From a gamma proteobacterium symbiont of Ctena orbiculata (GTDB taxonomy: Bacteria > Pseudomonadota > Gammaproteobacteria > Chromatiales > Chromatiaceae): DNA of 35,878 bases. Both the position numbers and the translations under genes were made by a program. A model generated the notes under the pieces. That model was not told the DNA's origin. It saw only the letters and a list, made by a program, of their open reading frames with translations, and made no database searches. Location of the stretch: NCBI GenBank assembly GCA_003094535.1, contig NATV01000082.1:1-35878 (forward strand), written 5' to 3'. Numbering within the stretch: position 1 is the first letter of the stretch; each line of letters starts with the position of its first letter. Positions 1 to 9,224 of the stretch are shown piece after piece.

Positions 1-346
1 ACCGAATGAACTATTTATGGGGCAGCGAGAAGATTTGCTCGTTGCGTAATTGAATTGCAGTTATTACTTGAAACCGCGCATAACTATATTAACAGTATTT
101 AATACTTAATATCCCATTCTGTTCTCTGGTATGGGGCGTTGGGCTTTCCTTCGGAGGCAATATAGAAAGTTGTAAAATGATCGTTTTGGGATCGGAAGGC
201 CAATGAAATATTGCAGGCTTAATTAGTGTAGCGTTACTGTAATAATAGTTTAAATTATTTTCAAATAATCATAATTGCGAAGATAGCGGTAATTACATTT
301 ATATTTCATCTACATTTTCTCTGATATTTTGTAGATTACAGGAGCA
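1..346. other. AT-rich stretch without a supported gene
   Basis: I see no supported gene here. The stretch is AT-rich and has stops in every frame. An imperfect dyad near 24-47 (GCAGCGAG facing CTCGTTGC) could form a hairpin, but no T-run follows it, so I do not call a terminator. The exosortase-linked gene to the right may have its promoter here. No convincing sigma-70 or sigma-54 element could be picked out by eye. Confidence 0.4.
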
Positions 347-553
347 ATGCGGATTGACACGTTTCTGCCATATTTAGGAATCATCCGACTGAAGAAATTC
401 TTCACACTGTCTATGCCAAAAATCCTTCTGTACATTCAGTTAGCTTTTTTTATCATGGCTTGCTTTTATATCTCTTGTTTGCTGAGTCGTTCATTCCCTA
501 GTTTTTACTTGGATAACAAAACAAACAAAGTGTTAATTTATTCCCTACTTTAG
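347..553 (+). CDS. Small hydrophobic hypothetical protein (doubtful)
   Basis: This is a possible 68-residue protein starting at ATG 347. An AGGAG lies just upstream, but only two bases from the ATG, which is closer than usual. Residues about 24-46 form one hydrophobic stretch that could span the membrane, and the flanks carry Lys and Arg. It ends immediately before the broken oxidoreductase gene, so the two could be co-transcribed. I do not recognise a family. AT-rich DNA makes such hydrophobic frames by chance, so it may not be a gene. Confidence 0.25.
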   Translation: MRIDTFLPYLGIIRLKKFFTLSMPKILLYIQLAFFIMACFYISCLLSRSFPSFYLDNKTNKVLIYSLL

Positions 554-574
554 TTGATTGAGAAGATGGAAAAG

Positions 575-2588
575 ATGTTAAAAGTAGCATTGGTTGGCTA
601 TGGTAAAATGGGCAAGCACCATATCAAGGCAATCGAAATTCAGCCCAATTCCGAGTTGGTTGCTATAGCAGACCCGCTGTTTGCGGACGATAGTGCCAGT
701 CATCAAATTTCCGGTTCAATTTCATTGTTTTCCGATGTGGAGGAGATGTTCGACAAGGCAAAGCCTGACGTCGTGCATATAGTTACCCCCCCCCGAAACG
801 CATACAGATTTATCCCGCCTTGCCATCAAGCACGGTTGTCATATTTATGTTGAAAAACCTTTCGCGCTCACTCTGGAAGAAGCCGAAAAGACTCTTGAAC
901 TGGCCGATGAAAACAATATAAAGGTTTGCGCCGCTCACCAAGTTTTATTCCAAGATTCTGGGCAAAGATATCGCAAGGATTTAGAGTTACTTGGCAATAC
1001 AATTCAAATTGAAAGCTATTTTTCCTTCAAAACAGTACGCCAATATACACCGGTTGAACAATTAATTGATATTTTACCCCACCCTGTTTATTTGTTGTTA
1101 GATGCATTTGAAAAATCGAATAACAAGTTAGAAGACGACGATGCCTTGGAGCTAGTCAATATCTATACTGACCCCCGCGGTGAAATATTCGCTTTGGTTC
1201 AGCAAAATAACATCACTGGACACCTGAACGTATCCCTACGGGCAAGACCTATCGAATCCTACCTGCACCTACGTTGCAGCAATGGCTCCACACATGCGGA
1301 CTTTGTATTGTCTGGGATTCAAAAACTCCCCGGACCTGGTGTTTCAGCGATTTCCCAAGTATTTATCCCATTCAGTCGTGCTCGCCAGCTGATGTGGGGT
1401 ACTCTCTCGACAATTGTAAAAACCATATTCAAAAAACATAAAAGTTATGCCGGACTCGGCGAGCTTGTTGCAGCATTCCACAACAGTATCCACGACAATA
1501 CTCAACCCCCAATTGATTACAAAACAATCCTCAACACAGTTAGTATTTGTGAAAATGTTGTAAAACAGTTGAAGGAACATGAGAGCACATATTTAACCAA
1601 TGAAGAGCAGAAACTATCAGACATCGAAGCGTCACTTTCTGAAACCGATAGCCAGTTAGGGACGATATTAGTCACCGGAGGTACAGGTTTCCTCGGAAAA
1701 GTCTTTTGTCAAAGTATGCGTGACGACAATTGGGGTGTTCGTGTCATCACTAGAAAGCTTCCCCTACCTTTCGACAGAGTGCCTGGTGTTGAGTATGTCA
1801 TCGGAGATATTTCTGACGACCTACCCGATCATTACTTCAAGGATATCTCAATTGTTGTCCACCTTGCCGCGGAAACTGCGGGCGGAAAGGAAGAGCATGA
1901 AAAAAATACAATTGAGGCTACTAGAAAGTTAATCACAACTGCGAATAAACACAATGTGAAACACTTTGTTAATATCAGCAGTATTGCTGTTTTGAAGCCC
2001 AGCAGGGAAGTTGGCGGTCCGCTTAATGAAGATTCCCCGGTAGATCGTGATAATTTAAGCAGGGGACCTTATGTATGGGGTAAGGCGAAAGCTGAGGATA
2101 TCGTCGTTGATATATCCAAAACAGAAGATATATCCAGTAAAACGATCAGATTGGGCCCGTTAGTCGACTACAGAAATTTTTCTGCCCCCGGCCGCCTTGG
2201 CAGAGAAGTCGGTCCTTTCTACGTTGCCATGGGTAACCCATGGGAAAAACTATTCCTCTGTGACGTTAATACGGCATCGGATGTAATCAAATACTATTGC
2301 AAGGAATTCGATGATTGCCCCGATACAATAAATCTAGTTGAGCCAGAGCCGAAGAAACGCAGTGAACTGGTCAAAATGCTAAAAAGCAGAAGAAAGGAGC
2401 TATCCGTTATCTGGATGCCCAGTCTGCTACTACGGCTGATTTCAGTATCCTTAAAGTTTACGTTAAAACTTCTTCGACCGAGCAAGAAACCATTGGATTT
2501 GTATGCTGCATTTTCGTCGGAAGTCTACGACACAACATTGGCGAACAACGTTGTCAACAAGAGCAGAATCAGGCGTCCCTCAAAGTAA
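575..2588 (+). pseudogene. Gfo/Idh/MocA oxidoreductase-NAD-dependent epimerase fusion, frameshifted
   Basis: Two open frames together encode one fusion of about 670 residues. The first starts near ATG 575 (566 or TTG 554 are alternatives) and begins MLKVALVGYGKMGKHH, a GxGxxG Rossmann motif of Gfo/Idh/MocA dehydrogenases. At a run of nine C (786-794) it leaves frame. Removing one C restores TPPETHTDL and then HIYVEKPFALT, the family's EKP motif. The second half (from about 1665) is an extended SDR: TGGTGFLG binds the nucleotide, and YVWGKAKAE supplies YxxxK. Such fusions occur in exosortase-linked exopolysaccharide clusters, and xrtA lies 1 kb away, so a role in nucleotide-sugar modification is inferred. 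Both halves look otherwise intact, which suggests a sequencing error, a very recent mutation, or phase variation rather than an old pseudogene. Confidence 0.8.
786..794. repeat. Nine-C homopolymer at the frameshift point
   Basis: Nine consecutive C lie inside the oxidoreductase half of the fusion gene. Eight would keep the reading frame open through to 2588, while nine sends it to a stop at 851-853. Homopolymers of this length are prone both to base-calling error and to slipped-strand mispairing. Confidence 0.9.
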
Positions 2589-2599
2589 GGAGTATATGA

Positions 2600-3484
2600 C
2601 TAGAAACCGTTTCTTTCTAAAACATCGGAAACAGTTGAGAATTTGAAGTCCTGCAGGAGCTTCCTCAGTCGTTGATCGAACTTCGAAATGTTATTGTAGT
2701 GTCTGAACTCAGATAGCATATTCGACTTGATTCTGGGTTGGCCCGTGTCGATCTCCCAGGGATGCATATAAAAAATAAACGGCTTTTTTTCTTTTTTGTT
2801 TATTTTATTCAAGCCACTTCGGGTAACCCAATAAGGCAATAGCCTAAAATAGCCACCGCCACTGATCGGTAGCCTGGTATTCCCCAATCCAACAGTTGAT
2901 ATGGGGAACTCTATGATGGAATTACCACTTTCCGTCTTGTATACGTGCGGTTCTGTCTTTGCTCCAGGTATGCCATATCTGTCGTGTACAATAGGAAAGA
3001 TACTGGAGTCGTATGTAAATCCCAACTCTGTCAATACATCGAGTGCCCAAATTGATTTTTCCACTATTGAGTAGCTCGCAGCCCGGTAGCCATAAATTGG
3101 TTTATTAATGATATTTTCCAATATTTCCTTTGTCCTCCTTGTCTCCTCCCTGAACTCAGCTACCGTTTGGTTATAAACCAAGTCATGACTGTAGCCATGG
3201 CTGGCGATTTCATGACCTGACTGTTGTATGTCATTTATGAGGTTGGGAAATCTTTCAGCGATCCATCCCAATACAAAAAAGGTACCTTTAGTATTATATT
3301 GGTCGAAAATTTCTAACAGTTTATGGGTATTTCTCTCCACACGAGATTCATAGTCACTCCAGTTATTTTTTTCTATATTTTTCGCAAACGCAGATACCTG
3401 ATAGTAATCTTCAACGTCGACCGTAATCGCATTGATAACATGATCGGCAGAGTATAGCTTTTGTTCGTTTAGCATCAGGTTCAC
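2600..3484 (-). CDS. XrtA-linked polysaccharide deacetylase (PEP-CTERM locus subfamily)
   Basis: This 294-residue protein is a NodB-type carbohydrate esterase 4 of the kind found at exosortase A loci. Visible signatures are ITVDVEDYYQV near the N-terminus (D23, E25, D26), HEIASHGYSH at 91-100 whose H96 and H100 would bind the metal, GYRAASYS, and FYMHPWEID near the C-terminus. No signal peptide is seen, so it probably acts on exopolysaccharide precursors at the cytoplasmic side; that is inference. The start is GTG 3484, with ATG 3475 as an in-frame alternative; neither has a clear ribosome binding site. It lies about 100 bases downstream of xrtA on the same strand and converges with the fusion gene 11 bases away. 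Confidence 0.92.
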   Translation of the reverse strand: MNLMLNEQKLYSADHVINAITVDVEDYYQVSAFAKNIEKNNWSDYESRVERNTHKLLEIFDQYNTKGTFFVLGWIAERFPNLINDIQQSGHEIASHGYSHDLVYNQTVAEFREETRRTKEILENIINKPIYGYRAASYSIVEKSIWALDVLTELGFTYDSSIFPIVHDRYGIPGAKTEPHVYKTESGNSIIEFPISTVGLGNTRLPISGGGYFRLLPYWVTRSGLNKINKKEKKPFIFYMHPWEIDTGQPRIKSNMLSEFRHYNNISKFDQRLRKLLQDFKFSTVSDVLERNGF

Positions 3485-3586
3485 TTCATGTGGCTGTAAT
3501 TGATCTACTGATATATCTGTTAGCGAAACATTGTAAATTTTTTGTTTTTTTATTGCCCTTATCCCATGAATCTAGATACAAATTCG

Positions 3587-5143
3587 CTAATGAACATCAT
3601 TATTTTCGCCTGAGTCAAAATGGTGTGCGTCTATCTGCTGTTCAATTTCATTAATTGAATTATTCAATAATTCTTTCATGTGCATCTTGGTGTTTTTCAC
3701 ATCATCGACTACTTCTGTGGAGATCAATATTGCAGTAGCGTCCGATCTTCCGGAAAAAATGCCTGACAAGGCAACCAGTTTTGCCTTCAGTGCATCAGCA
3801 ACAACATTACCCCCAATGTAATACCATGTCCATATCAGTCTTTTATTTCCTGAACCATTCTGTACCAACTCCTCTATTACAGGCAATAATCCTTTCGCCT
3901 CCAGCTCTATATCCCTTCTTCGCAGTTCGATCCGAGACCACTGTTTTTCATCATATTTTCTGTTTCTGGAGTTTATCACCTCCTTTCCCTGTGCCTGTGT
4001 TGAGTAATAGGCAAGATACAAATCCAGGCGCCTGCCCCCATCATCAGTAAATGAAAAGTAATTATCAGCGTCAGCCGACACCCAAGTTGGTTGCCACAAA
4101 CTATTGTCTATACTCGACTCCCAACCTTTCAGATCGATAGTAATGGTTTGTTTTTTGTTTTCGGCCCTTTCTATCGATACGTTATATGCGGACTTTAGTA
4201 ATGGTCCTACCGCGGCAAACAAGACAAGCATCCCAGTAACGATAGTGGTTTTTATAAATCCGGCTTGTTGGGTTTTATTGTGATCTTGAATTGTACGCTT
4301 TGAATATACATACTTATGGGAAAATTTGTTCCACAGATAAAACAGACAGACAAAGCTTATAAAAAACACAACCCATCCCAGCCATATATGGTCGTGCAGG
4401 AGGCTGTGGGTCATATTTGTGTAATGCCCTGAAAGAACCACTATATATATACGAATGACATTGGAAAGAAACGCTGTCCCGATTGCAGATAATATATATA
4501 TGATTGATGTTAGTAGTTTTAATCGAGTGAAATAGCAATAGATAAATGCAATTGATACTGCTGCAATCTGGTACCTTAATCCGCTGCATCTGTCACCAAC
4601 TTCAAATGCACCTTCAGGAATTGTAATTATATAGCCTTCTCGAATCGATACGTAACCCGTCAGGCGCAGCAGGTTGTCAACAAGCGTGGCCGTCGGCACT
4701 TGAAGAGGTTTTTCAAAAAATGCCCAAATCAGTATTGCGCACAACAGCATTATAATCGGAATTAGAAGGGTTGTTGCTCCTTTACTGCCGTACAACCCCA
4801 ACACAAATCCAATCAAGAGAAAAATAAAAATTAATTGTGAAGCCGTCTGCAGATAAGTTAGTTCAGAGAATAGCCAGGCAACAGAGAGAAATAGCAAGAT
4901 AATTCCATATATAAATCGATATTCTATTTGAAGACTTGTCCTTTTGTCTCGCCATTCCTTTACTAATATATAACATGCAACAGCAAACAACAGTATGCCA
5001 TGTGAATACATACCGCTGCCGTATATCCAAATATCAAAAATACTGAAAACACTCGAATGGTATATAACAGAAAGCAGCAGGATCCCAATAAACAGCGGCC
5101 ATGCGGAGATCAACTGTTCTTTATTGATTGTAAAATTTTTCAT
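3587..5143 (-). CDS. xrtA: Exosortase A with C-terminal EpsI domain
   Basis: The 518-residue protein has eight or so membrane helices in residues 15-275 followed by an EpsI-type extracytoplasmic domain (about 295-500) after a further helix. The proposed exosortase catalytic triad is present: C186 in DRCSGLRY, R231 in SNVIRIY, and H252 in LLHDHIWLGW. Exosortases cleave and sort proteins bearing a C-terminal PEP-CTERM signal in exopolysaccharide-making Gram-negatives. XrtA fused to EpsI is a common arrangement. The polysaccharide deacetylase follows directly. No PEP-CTERM substrate protein is visible in this window, so the substrates lie elsewhere. The start at ATG 5143 fits the first transmembrane helix. 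Confidence 0.95.
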   Translation of the reverse strand: MKNFTINKEQLISAWPLFIGILLLSVIYHSSVFSIFDIWIYGSGMYSHGILLFAVACYILVKEWRDKRTSLQIEYRFIYGIILLFLSVAWLFSELTYLQTASQLIFIFLLIGFVLGLYGSKGATTLLIPIIMLLCAILIWAFFEKPLQVPTATLVDNLLRLTGYVSIREGYIITIPEGAFEVGDRCSGLRYQIAAVSIAFIYCYFTRLKLLTSIIYILSAIGTAFLSNVIRIYIVVLSGHYTNMTHSLLHDHIWLGWVVFFISFVCLFYLWNKFSHKYVYSKRTIQDHNKTQQAGFIKTTIVTGMLVLFAAVGPLLKSAYNVSIERAENKKQTITIDLKGWESSIDNSLWQPTWVSADADNYFSFTDDGGRRLDLYLAYYSTQAQGKEVINSRNRKYDEKQWSRIELRRRDIELEAKGLLPVIEELVQNGSGNKRLIWTWYYIGGNVVADALKAKLVALSGIFSGRSDATAILISTEVVDDVKNTKMHMKELLNNSINEIEQQIDAHHFDSGENNDVH

Positions 5144-5300
5144 TATCTGCTTGTCGTCTGGTATCGCTGATCCAACCAGCTCCCACGCTGGTCATGCTAT
5201 AATCTTTCTGAGTGGGCCGGGTGATAGACGGTCGCATAACATTCACTGATGGCAGCACCAATCTGTGATTGTTGGGCATAGCGTACAATATATTGGGATC

Positions 5301-6305
5301 TCAAAACCATAATTTACTCCATATTCCAGCCCTCAAGACTCTGCTGTTAACATTATATACACCACCTGAACAATCAAGTATTACAATATCTTTTTTTGTT
5401 TTTCCATTCATCTTGCCGACTAGCCGTAGCAAGCCTTCATGCAGCATACTGGCCGAGCCATGCCATTTTTCAAGTTCAATCTCAGATTTCGATACTTGAA
5501 AATCGTTAATTACAGCGATAGTTGTTTTTTTGTTAAGGCCAATTTCATCGATATCGCCAGGCATTACGTACTGGGTAATATTTGCAATTCTGCAAAGTCC
5601 TTTTGCCAGGATATGCGATGAATATACCACATCAATATCTGTCTTGATCTGGGGCATGAATCCGAACCCCGCAGGCCATATACCGTTAATGTTCAATTTT
5701 CCATCAGCAATTCTGGACTGGTTTACTTCACTGCCATAAAACAGCATTTGTGTTTCATTGATCACCTGCAACCAGTCCATGCGCTCTTCCCCTATTGGGA
5801 GGTGTTCGCCAACATCGCAGCCGACAACTGACTCCAGTAAATTCGTTTTAATTTTTGGACACTTTGGTTGCTTTAAATACCAGACATTCGGTTGCTTGAA
5901 AACAAGTGAAAGATCATCTTGTTTGAAATGGGCATTAAATAGGGCAACAAGGTTACCGGCTTCTTCTTCAGTAATATTGAGCTGTGCGGAATCCACGAGG
6001 TAGAGTTTGTCTTTATCCGCAACGAAGTGTACCGGGGAAGCATACGCCCAACATTGAGTTCCAGGTTCTCCCCCCTCACCATAGTATGAAACGGCTCCTG
6101 CGGGAAGATCAGTATCGTCGCCCGGTTCAAAACCAAACAAGCTGAACAACGTCTCAGACAGACCTTCAGCATGCAATATATTCCTCTCCTTAGCTTGCGA
6201 CTTGAGCCTTGCAAGAAATGGTGGAACCTTTAAACTCTCCAGCCGCTGCATCTTGGTCGGCCAAAAAAGATCAGGGATCAGCAGGATTAGTTTATCTCGA
6301 ATCAT
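5301..6305 (-). CDS. RpfE-type conserved protein (phosphoglycerate mutase-like)
   Basis: This is a protein of about 334 residues. Its N-terminus, MIRDKLILLIPDLFWP, matches the opening of the RpfE-type family, cytosolic proteins distantly related to cofactor-independent phosphoglycerate mutases. The middle part with PVHFVADKDKLYLVDS and the WYL motif (NVWYLKQP) also fit. The function is not established. The family is often found next to threonine-biosynthesis genes or recJ, and here it follows thrC. Start choice is difficult. The frame is open to TTG 6368, and a strong AAGGAGG sits only one base before that codon. I chose ATG 6305 because the family begins at the LLIP strand; its AGAGG is also very close. 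About 290 bases separate it from thrC. Confidence 0.75.
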   Translation of the reverse strand: MIRDKLILLIPDLFWPTKMQRLESLKVPPFLARLKSQAKERNILHAEGLSETLFSLFGFEPGDDTDLPAGAVSYYGEGGEPGTQCWAYASPVHFVADKDKLYLVDSAQLNITEEEAGNLVALFNAHFKQDDLSLVFKQPNVWYLKQPKCPKIKTNLLESVVGCDVGEHLPIGEERMDWLQVINETQMLFYGSEVNQSRIADGKLNINGIWPAGFGFMPQIKTDIDVVYSSHILAKGLCRIANITQYVMPGDIDEIGLNKKTTIAVINDFQVSKSEIELEKWHGSASMLHEGLLRLVGKMNGKTKKDIVILDCSGGVYNVNSRVLRAGIWSKLWF

Positions 6306-6593
6306 GCCTCTTACTGAATGTAAAAATAATTTGCCTAGAGACGGAATGGGTACGCAGTTGCTATGCAAACCTCCTTGTTGCCACTACCTCCAGTTGTGGC
6401 GGGAATTGTGTTTCACAATAGCATCGACGGCATTGACTTCAGGCTCATCAATCCCATAAGACTCTGGGAAATCACAGGCGGTAATCGAGCTCCATGTCGT
6501 GGCCGCCGTACAGCCCGAACAACCATTACGACGTTTTATTCGTTCAACATCGCCAACCGCTGCGTTGTGTTTGAAGATTGCCTGAGACGCATA

Positions 6594-7736
6594 TCAACTC
6601 ATATTATCGAGGATCGCCTTTTTAACCTCGTCAAGCTGAGCGTTGATTGTCATTACCGGGGAAGTGGACTGTTGGATTGCTGTGTCCGGGTCTTTCAGTC
6701 CGTTACCGGTCAGGGTGCAGACTATGCTTGATCCTTCCGGTATCTTTCCCGACTGTATGTCTCTAATTGCTCCAGCCAGGGAAGTAGCCGATGCAGGTTC
6801 GCAAAACACACCCTCTTTGTCGGCAAGTAGCTTTTGCGCCGCCAGTATGACTTCATCCGTACATTCATCGAACCAGCCTACCGATTCCTCCTGAACCTTC
6901 CATGCCTGGTTCCAGGATTGGGGATTTCCAATCCGAATGGCCGTGGCAATCGTATCCGGATCCTTAACCGGGCCACCGCGAAGGAAGGGCGCCGAGCCCG
7001 ACGCCTGATATCCGACCATTACCGGTCTCTTTCCCGTTACCGCACCCCCGGCAAATTTACATTTCCCACCGCAATAGGCGCATGCTGCTGTAACATTGTC
7101 TCCCGTTGTACACGAATACTCACTGTAACCTATCCAATGGGCAGTGATGTTCCCTGCATTGCCAACAGGGAGGCAATGATAATCGGGGGCGTGACCAAGC
7201 TCTTCAACGATCTCAAAGGCAGCTGTCTTCTGTCCCTGTAGTCGATATGGATTGATTGAATTGACAATTGTTACCGGGGCATGGTCAGCGACATCCTTAA
7301 CCAGTTGCATACCATCATCAAAGTTTCCCTTGATCTGGATGGTGATCGCACCGTACATCATTGCCTGCGCCAGCTTTCCCATTGCAATCTTGCCATCCGG
7401 TATCACCACAAAGGCAGTAATACCCGCCCTCGCCGCATATGCCGCAGCTGCAGCTGATGTATTACCTGTCGAGGCGCATATTATGGCTTTACTGCCCTCT
7501 TCAACAGCCTTTGTTACCGCCATGGTCATACCGCGGTCCTTGAATGATCCGGTTGGATTTAATCCTTCGTACTTGACAAATATATCCACATCCTTGCCAA
7601 GCTCGCGGGGGATATTGTTGAGACGTATCAGTGGCGTATTACCTTCGCCAAGACTGATAATCCGCGTATCGTCATGAACGGGAAGCCTGTCACGATATCT
7701 CTCAATTAAACCGGTATAGCGGGAACGGAATGCCAT
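6594..7736 (-). CDS. thrC: Threonine synthase
   Basis: This PLP-dependent enzyme of 380 residues converts O-phosphohomoserine to threonine. The PLP lysine is K66 in [24 protein letters not shown] (89-100) and the [13 protein letters not shown] phosphate-binding region also match. Length and sequence are of the short, Bacillus-like class rather than the roughly 430-residue E. coli type. Between the phosphate-binding region and [11 protein letters not shown] there is a Cys-containing insert with C209, C219, C222 and C226 that could bind a metal. The start is ATG 7736 with AGAGG about ten bases upstream. It follows hom on the same strand after a 140-base spacer containing a hairpin. Confidence 0.96.
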   Translation of the reverse strand: MAFRSRYTGLIERYRDRLPVHDDTRIISLGEGNTPLIRLNNIPRELGKDVDIFVKYEGLNPTGSFKDRGMTMAVTKAVEEGSKAIICASTGNTSAAAAAYAARAGITAFVVIPDGKIAMGKLAQAMMYGAITIQIKGNFDDGMQLVKDVADHAPVTIVNSINPYRLQGQKTAAFEIVEELGHAPDYHCLPVGNAGNITAHWIGYSEYSCTTGDNVTAACAYCGGKCKFAGGAVTGKRPVMVGYQASGSAPFLRGGPVKDPDTIATAIRIGNPQSWNQAWKVQEESVGWFDECTDEVILAAQKLLADKEGVFCEPASATSLAGAIRDIQSGKIPEGSSIVCTLTGNGLKDPDTAIQQSTSPVMTINAQLDEVKKAILDNMS

Positions 7737-7754
7737 GATTTATAAACCTCTTTG

Positions 7755-7793
7755 GTACAATTCGCTCCTTCTGAGCCAAGCGATCAATTGTAC
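7755..7793 (-). other. Hairpin in the hom-thrC spacer
   Basis: A perfect 8-bp inverted repeat (GTACAATT/AATTGTAC) is extended by CGCT/AGCG with a three-base bulge. On the minus strand the loop side carries AGAAGGAG, which resembles a ribosome binding site. It lies 19 bases before the thrC start codon. It could be a processing site, an operator or a weak attenuator. No T-run follows, so it is not a standard terminator. Confidence 0.45.
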
Positions 7794-7876
7794 AGTACGA
7801 ATGTGACGTCTTGTCAGTTGTTTTAAGTTAAATTCTGCATGCTCTCTGGCTATGCATAGCTTGTATGAGTCCCATC

Positions 7877-9190
7877 TCACCCATCTAGACGTTCGACGCG
7901 TATACGCATGACTTGGCCGAATACCGAATCAAGCTGCTCAATCTCAGATATAGCTTTGTTGAGTTGCTTCTCGATTACTTTCTGGGTAAGCATCACCAGG
8001 GGTACGGTATTGTCTCCTTCAGCGGGCTCCTTTTGCTGAATCGCCTCTATGCTGATTTGCGATTCAGCCAATATGCTGGCGATTTTTGCAACTACTCCCG
8101 GCTTATCGACAACCTGCATGCGCAGGTAGAAGGTCGTTTCCACCTCTTCGATAGGTAAAATCGCCAGATCGACCAGTTTTCCCGGTTGAAATGCGAGATG
8201 CGGGACGTGGTTTTCCGGATCCGTGGTCAGCATGCGCACCACGTCGACTACATCCGCCACTACGGCTGAAGCGGTTGGTGCTGAACCAGCGCCGGCACCA
8301 TAGTAGAGCGTGGGACCCACCGCATCGCCTTTGACCAGTACAGCATTCATCACACCGTCCACATTGGCTATCAGGCGGCGCTGGGGAATCATCGTGGGGT
8401 GGACCCGCATCTCTATTCCAGCCTCGGTCTTGCGTGTGATTCCAAGATGCTTTATCCGGTAGCCGAACTGATCGGCATACTCGACATCCTGCGGTTCTAT
8501 TTTCGTGATCCCCTCGGTATAAGTCTTTTCAAACTGCAGGGGAATACCAAAGGCGATCGATCCGAGGATTGTCAGCTTGTGGGCGGCATCTATACCTTCC
8601 ACATCAAAGGTGGGATCCGCTTCTGCATAGCCCAGAGCCTGAGCCTCTTTCAGGACATCACCGAACTCGCGCCCTTTGTCACGCATTTCGGTGAGTATGA
8701 AATTGCCGGTACCGTTGATGATTCCAGCAATCCATTCAATGTGATTCGCCGCCAATCCTTCGCGAACCGCCTTGATAATCGGAATTCCACCGGCAACGGC
8801 AGCTTCAAAGGCAACCATGACACCTTTTTTTTGCGCCGCTTCGAAGATTTCATTGCCATGCATGGCAATCAGCGCCTTGTTGGCGGTCACAACATGCTTG
8901 CCATTCTCGATCGCCTTTAGAACCAATTCGCGTGCAGGAGAGTAACCGCCAATCAGTTCGATGATGATATCCAGCTCAGGGTTATCCACCACTGTAAATG
9001 CATCATCACTTACATCGACATGCTCAAGCCCGATCAGGTTGCTGGGATCATACTGTTTTGCCGCTGCGTGCGTAATCTGAATACCCCGTCCTGCCCTGCG
9101 AGCGATTTCATCGGCATTTCGAGTCAGAACATTCAACGTACCGCCACCCACGGTCCCCAGTCCCAACAAACCAACTTTAACTGGATTCAA
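7877..9190 (-). CDS. hom: Homoserine dehydrogenase
   Basis: This enzyme reduces aspartate semialdehyde to homoserine, the branch point to threonine and methionine. The N-terminal Rossmann motif is VKVGLLGLGTVGGG, and the catalytic region includes NGTGNFILT and GYAEADPTFDVEGIDAAHK. The last about 85 residues form an ACT domain (FYLRMQVVDKPGVVAKIAS), so feedback inhibition by threonine is expected from the family. I place the start at TTG 9190 because GCAGGAG lies eight bases upstream and the product then opens at NPVKVG, giving 437 residues. A TTG at 9211 would add seven residues without a binding site. It lies 34 bases after alaC, probably in one transcript. Confidence 0.96.
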   Translation of the reverse strand: MNPVKVGLLGLGTVGGGTLNVLTRNADEIARRAGRGIQITHAAAKQYDPSNLIGLEHVDVSDDAFTVVDNPELDIIIELIGGYSPARELVLKAIENGKHVVTANKALIAMHGNEIFEAAQKKGVMVAFEAAVAGGIPIIKAVREGLAANHIEWIAGIINGTGNFILTEMRDKGREFGDVLKEAQALGYAEADPTFDVEGIDAAHKLTILGSIAFGIPLQFEKTYTEGITKIEPQDVEYADQFGYRIKHLGITRKTEAGIEMRVHPTMIPQRRLIANVDGVMNAVLVKGDAVGPTLYYGAGAGSAPTASAVVADVVDVVRMLTTDPENHVPHLAFQPGKLVDLAILPIEEVETTFYLRMQVVDKPGVVAKIASILAESQISIEAIQQKEPAEGDNTVPLVMLTQKVIEKQLNKAISEIEQLDSVFGQVMRIRVERLDG

Positions 9191-9224
9191 AATTTCTACT
9201 CCTGCTGTCAATAGCCAAAATAAC

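Noticed and set aside
6363-6731. 122-residue plus-strand frame between the RpfE-type gene and thrC
   Set aside because: Its right half is antisense to thrC, and no ribosome binding site or recognisable motif supports it.
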